From NCBI GenBank assembly GCA_002392405.1, contig DGGY01000019.1:1-64000 (forward strand): a DNA stretch of 64,000 bases, given 5' to 3'. The notes below the pieces were generated by a model. That model was not told where the DNA came from. It did no database searches and saw only the letters and a list, made by a program, of their open reading frames with translations. Position numbers and translations under genes: made by a program. This DNA is from Treponema sp. UBA3862. Its GTDB lineage: Bacteria > Spirochaetota > Spirochaetia > Treponematales > Treponemataceae. Below are positions 61,986-64,000 of this stretch, piece by piece; positions within the stretch are counted from its first letter, which is position 1; each line of letters starts with the position of its first letter.

Positions 61986-62144
61986 AATTTCGAGTTTCAA
62001 TTTTAATTAAAATAAATCATGCTCCCGGCAGGAACCGCCCCTTAGAATCCACGAAGTTTGTTTCTTCGAAACAAGCTTAAGTGGATTCAGGGTCGAACCC
62101 TGCCTCCGCCTGATTTAAGTCACTTAATAATAAAACTCGAAATT
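61986..62144. repeat. 159-bp nested palindrome
   Basis: Arms from outside in: AATTTCGAGTTT (61986-61997) with 62133-62144; AAATCA (62014-62019) with TGATTT (62111-62116); GGCAGG (62027-62032) with CCTGCC (62099-62104); GAATCCAC (62045-62052) with GTGGATTC (62081-62088); and TTGTTTC (62058-62064) with GAAACAA (62068-62074). The intervening bases are also partly complementary, so the two halves look like diverged inverted copies of about 70 bp. It may be a miniature transposable element, an RNA hairpin, or an attC-like site. Confidence 0.6.
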
Positions 62145-62210
62145 ACTCCTATTTAAAATAAAAAAACACGGCCTTTAACAGCCGGAAAATACTCTATTTA
62201 AAATAAAAAA
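62145..62210 (-). terminator. Second terminator-like hairpin with duplicated tail, downstream of glyA
   Basis: A short stem (CGGC 62169-62172 with GCCG 62081-type bases at 62181-62184) is followed on the minus strand by TTTTTTTATTTTAAATAG. The same 17-bp tail CTATTTAAAATAAAAAA occurs at 62149-62165 and 62194-62210, so the unit appears duplicated. As a terminator it is weaker than the one at 62205-62230. Confidence 0.4.
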
Positions 62211-62230
62211 CGAGGCCAGGGACGGCCTCG
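62205..62230 (-). terminator. Rho-independent terminator of glyA (distal)
   Basis: On the minus strand CGAGGCC (62224-62230) pairs with GGCCTCG (62211-62217) around a 6-nt loop, followed by six T's. Confidence 0.85.
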
Positions 62231-62239
62231 AACACTAAG

Positions 62240-62295
62240 GACAGAAAACAAAGTTTTCTGTCGCAAATAAAAACACAGGAAGTGTTTTTATTTGC
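62240..62295 (-). repeat. Two further perfect hairpins at the glyA 3' end
   Basis: GCAAATAAAAACAC (62263-62276) pairs with 62282-62295, a 14-bp perfect stem that overlaps the glyA stop codon. GACAGAAAAC (62240-62249) pairs with 62253-62262, a 10-bp stem with AAA loop. They may protect the mRNA end or assist termination. Confidence 0.7.
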
Positions 62296-63790
62296 AAAAG
62301 TTCTTCTTCAGGAAATCAAGATCGAGGTCCGGATAAAGAACAAACTTTCCTAAGAGAGCCTGAACTCTCTTAGATGCAGCTGCCTTAACGCCTTCATCGA
62401 GTTCAATCTTAAGTTTTGCCGGTTTTCCGTCTTTTGTTACGCCAGGTTTTGTTCCCTTAAGGACAAGGTCAATGATTGCAGCAACTTCTTTCATTTCTGC
62501 TTCTTTCATGCCGAGTGTTGTAAGGGCCGGAGTTCCAAGGCGGAGACCTGATGTATACCATGCACCGTTCTTATCGTAAGGAAGGGCATTGGCATTTACT
62601 GTTACACCAGCCTGGAAGAGAGCAGCTTCTGCCTGTTTTCCTGTAAGGCCGTATGCTTCATAAACGTTTGCAAGCATGAGGTGGTTGTCAGTTCCGTTTG
62701 TCTGGAGAGGAACATTAAGTGCCTGAAGTTCTTTTGCAAGAGCCTGTGCATTTTTAACAACCTGATGTGCATATTCCTGATATTCTTTTGTATTTGCTTC
62801 CTTGAATGCAAGTGCTTTTGCAGCCATTACATGTGGAAGAGGTCCGCCGAGTACCATCGGACAGCCCTTGTTTACATAGTCTTCAAATTCTTTTTTACAG
62901 AGAATCATGGCACCGCGAGGTCCACGGAGAGTTTTATGAGTTGTAGTTGTTACTACATCTGCCCATTTTACCGGATCATAATCACCCTGGAATACCTTTC
63001 CGGCAACAAGGCCTGCAAAATGAGCCATATCAACCATGAGAACAGCTCCGCACTTATCAGCAATTTCGCGGAAACGCTTAAAGTTAATTGCACGAGGATA
63101 AGCAGAATAACCTGTCAGAAGGATGAGAGGTTTTACTTCCATTGCCTGCTTTTCAATTGCATCATAATCAAGAAGACCTGTTTTTTCATCAACTCCGTAC
63201 GGATGAGATTCAAACATACGGGCAGAAATGTTCATTTTGTAACCGTGTGTAAGATGACCGCCGCATGAATAATCAAGACCCATCAGTTTCTGGTTACCGA
63301 AACGCTTGCGGAGCTGGTCAAGCTGTTCTTCAGTAAGGTCGTTGAGTGATTTTACACCGAGTTCTTCAAGAGTCGGAGTTTCTACTTTCGCAGAAAGGAT
63401 AGCCCAGTATGCAACAAGGTTTGTATCTGCACCGGAATGCGGCTGAACATAAGCATAATCAGCACCGAAAAGAGCTTCTGCTTCGCGGGCAGCTGTGCTT
63501 TCTACAGAGTCAACATTCACACATCCGCCGTAATATCTGTGTTCCGGATACCCTTCAGCATATTTATCTGTCAGAAGGTTGCCCATAGCAGCCTGTACAG
63601 CAAGTGAACTGTAGTTTTCTGAAGCAATCAGTTTAAGGTGACTGCGCTGATTTTCGATTTCGTTAACAATATCAGCAGCGATTGATGGATTTACGGAAGC
63701 AACCTGCTGAAGGTTTGCAACGTAAGCAGTCATTGCAACATTTGGTTTTGAGTTGCATGAAGATAAATAATTTTCTAATGGTGAAGCCAT
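62288..63790 (-). CDS. glyA: Serine hydroxymethyltransferase (long, chlamydia-type)
   Basis: 500 residues; interconverts serine and glycine with tetrahydrofolate, using PLP. Conserved parts are HLKLIASENYSSLAVQAAMG, DKYAEGYPEHRYYGGC, NVDSVE, and the Schiff-base Lys in VTTTTHKTLRGPRGA. It is about 80 residues longer than the common 415-430, with an insert near residue 135-165 (PTLEELGVKSLNDLTEEQLD) and an N-terminal extension, as in chlamydial and spirochaetal enzymes. AGGAG precedes the ATG. It supplies one-carbon units together with 5-FCL. Confidence 0.95.
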   Translation of the reverse strand: MASPLENYLSSCNSKPNVAMTAYVANLQQVASVNPSIAADIVNEIENQRSHLKLIASENYSSLAVQAAMGNLLTDKYAEGYPEHRYYGGCVNVDSVESTAAREAEALFGADYAYVQPHSGADTNLVAYWAILSAKVETPTLEELGVKSLNDLTEEQLDQLRKRFGNQKLMGLDYSCGGHLTHGYKMNISARMFESHPYGVDEKTGLLDYDAIEKQAMEVKPLILLTGYSAYPRAINFKRFREIADKCGAVLMVDMAHFAGLVAGKVFQGDYDPVKWADVVTTTTHKTLRGPRGAMILCKKEFEDYVNKGCPMVLGGPLPHVMAAKALAFKEANTKEYQEYAHQVVKNAQALAKELQALNVPLQTNGTDNHLMLANVYEAYGLTGKQAEAALFQAGVTVNANALPYDKNGAWYTSGLRLGTPALTTLGMKEAEMKEVAAIIDLVLKGTKPGVTKDGKPAKLKIELDEGVKAAASKRVQALLGKFVLYPDLDLDFLKKNFCK

Positions 63791-64000
63791 AGGGCACTCC
63801 TAAAAAAATAGTTGAATAGATAATACAAAAAATTGCAGTTTTTATCAATTAGAGCGGTTTTCTTCTGTATTACCCGAATTTTCCGCCGCACACTTTAAAA
63901 ATAATCATTATTTATTAGCGTTATAAAAATGTAATGATATAATTAAAAGATAAAGGTTTTTAACCTTACAGACATAAAAATCTGCGTCATTAAAAGGGAA

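Noticed and set aside
61986..62144. Degenerate tRNA or integron attC site
   Set aside because: The GGTTCGACC-like piece is part of a palindrome without a cloverleaf, and no GTTRRRY core is present, so neither can be called.
1..64000. CRISPR array, prophage, replication origin or rRNA operon
   Set aside because: No regularly spaced repeats, phage structural genes, dnaA boxes cluster or rRNA sequence were noticed.

Overview
The window reads as chromosome of a spirochaete, most likely a free-living or gut/rumen-type Treponema. This is an inference from gene content and style: a DUF4954 beta-helix protein, long chlamydia-type GlyA, short ParC with an unusual ParE, Cys-lipobox lipoproteins, SpoIIE/STAS regulators and c-di-GMP genes. 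No rRNA is present to confirm it. Arginine and leucine biosynthesis genes argue against a minimal-genome pathogen such as T. pallidum.

Layout. 1-1230: an IS3-family element. 1212-5073: an accessory island on the minus strand with a 5'-truncated RHS/YD-repeat gene ending in an M91-like zinc-protease toxin tip, a candidate immunity gene whose 3' end runs into the IS, and an orphan hypothetical gene. 5195-10242: a DUF1846 protein and the argJ-argB-argD operon, with two ARG boxes at its promoter. 10371-26212: housekeeping and envelope genes (HD hydrolase, lipoprotein, gltX, PilZ protein, an active/inactive M16 peptidase pair, leuA with a leucine-rich leader peptide and attenuator, DUF4954, a degenerate double M16 protein, 5-FCL, DUF456). 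26333-30710: tRNA-Asn, an SLC13-like permease, the biotin ECF transporter bioY-ecfA-ecfT behind a BirA operator, a YugP-type protease and a 40-residue basic protein gene. 30781-44531: HD-GYP, MATE, an esterase, ABC transporter genes of the TrpXYZ type (split over about 7 kb), a GGDEF/response regulator/histidine kinase operon, a second esterase and an orphan sugar-type binding lipoprotein. 44691-54254: yigZ, a membrane protein, parC, parE, an HD hydrolase and leuS. 54380-63790: an adenine-deaminase-like protein, a VanY-type peptidase, STAS plus two SpoIIE-type phosphatases, Hsp33 and glyA.

The most notable things are regulatory. leuA is preceded by a 17-codon reading frame with five consecutive Leu codons, a strong terminator, and a possible antiterminator that overlaps the leader stop codon, which is the logic of ribosome-mediated leucine attenuation. 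At least nine starts, including that leader peptide, sit only 6-8 nt after a TATAAT-like box and lack a Shine-Dalgarno sequence, so leaderless transcription looks common here. ArgR and BirA operators are recognisable by sequence. Other points worth following are the orphan RHS-M91 toxin tip with its IS-damaged neighbour, the histone-H1-like N-terminal tail on ParE, the loss of a metal-ligand Asp in the adenine deaminase homologue, and a 159-bp nested palindrome downstream of glyA.
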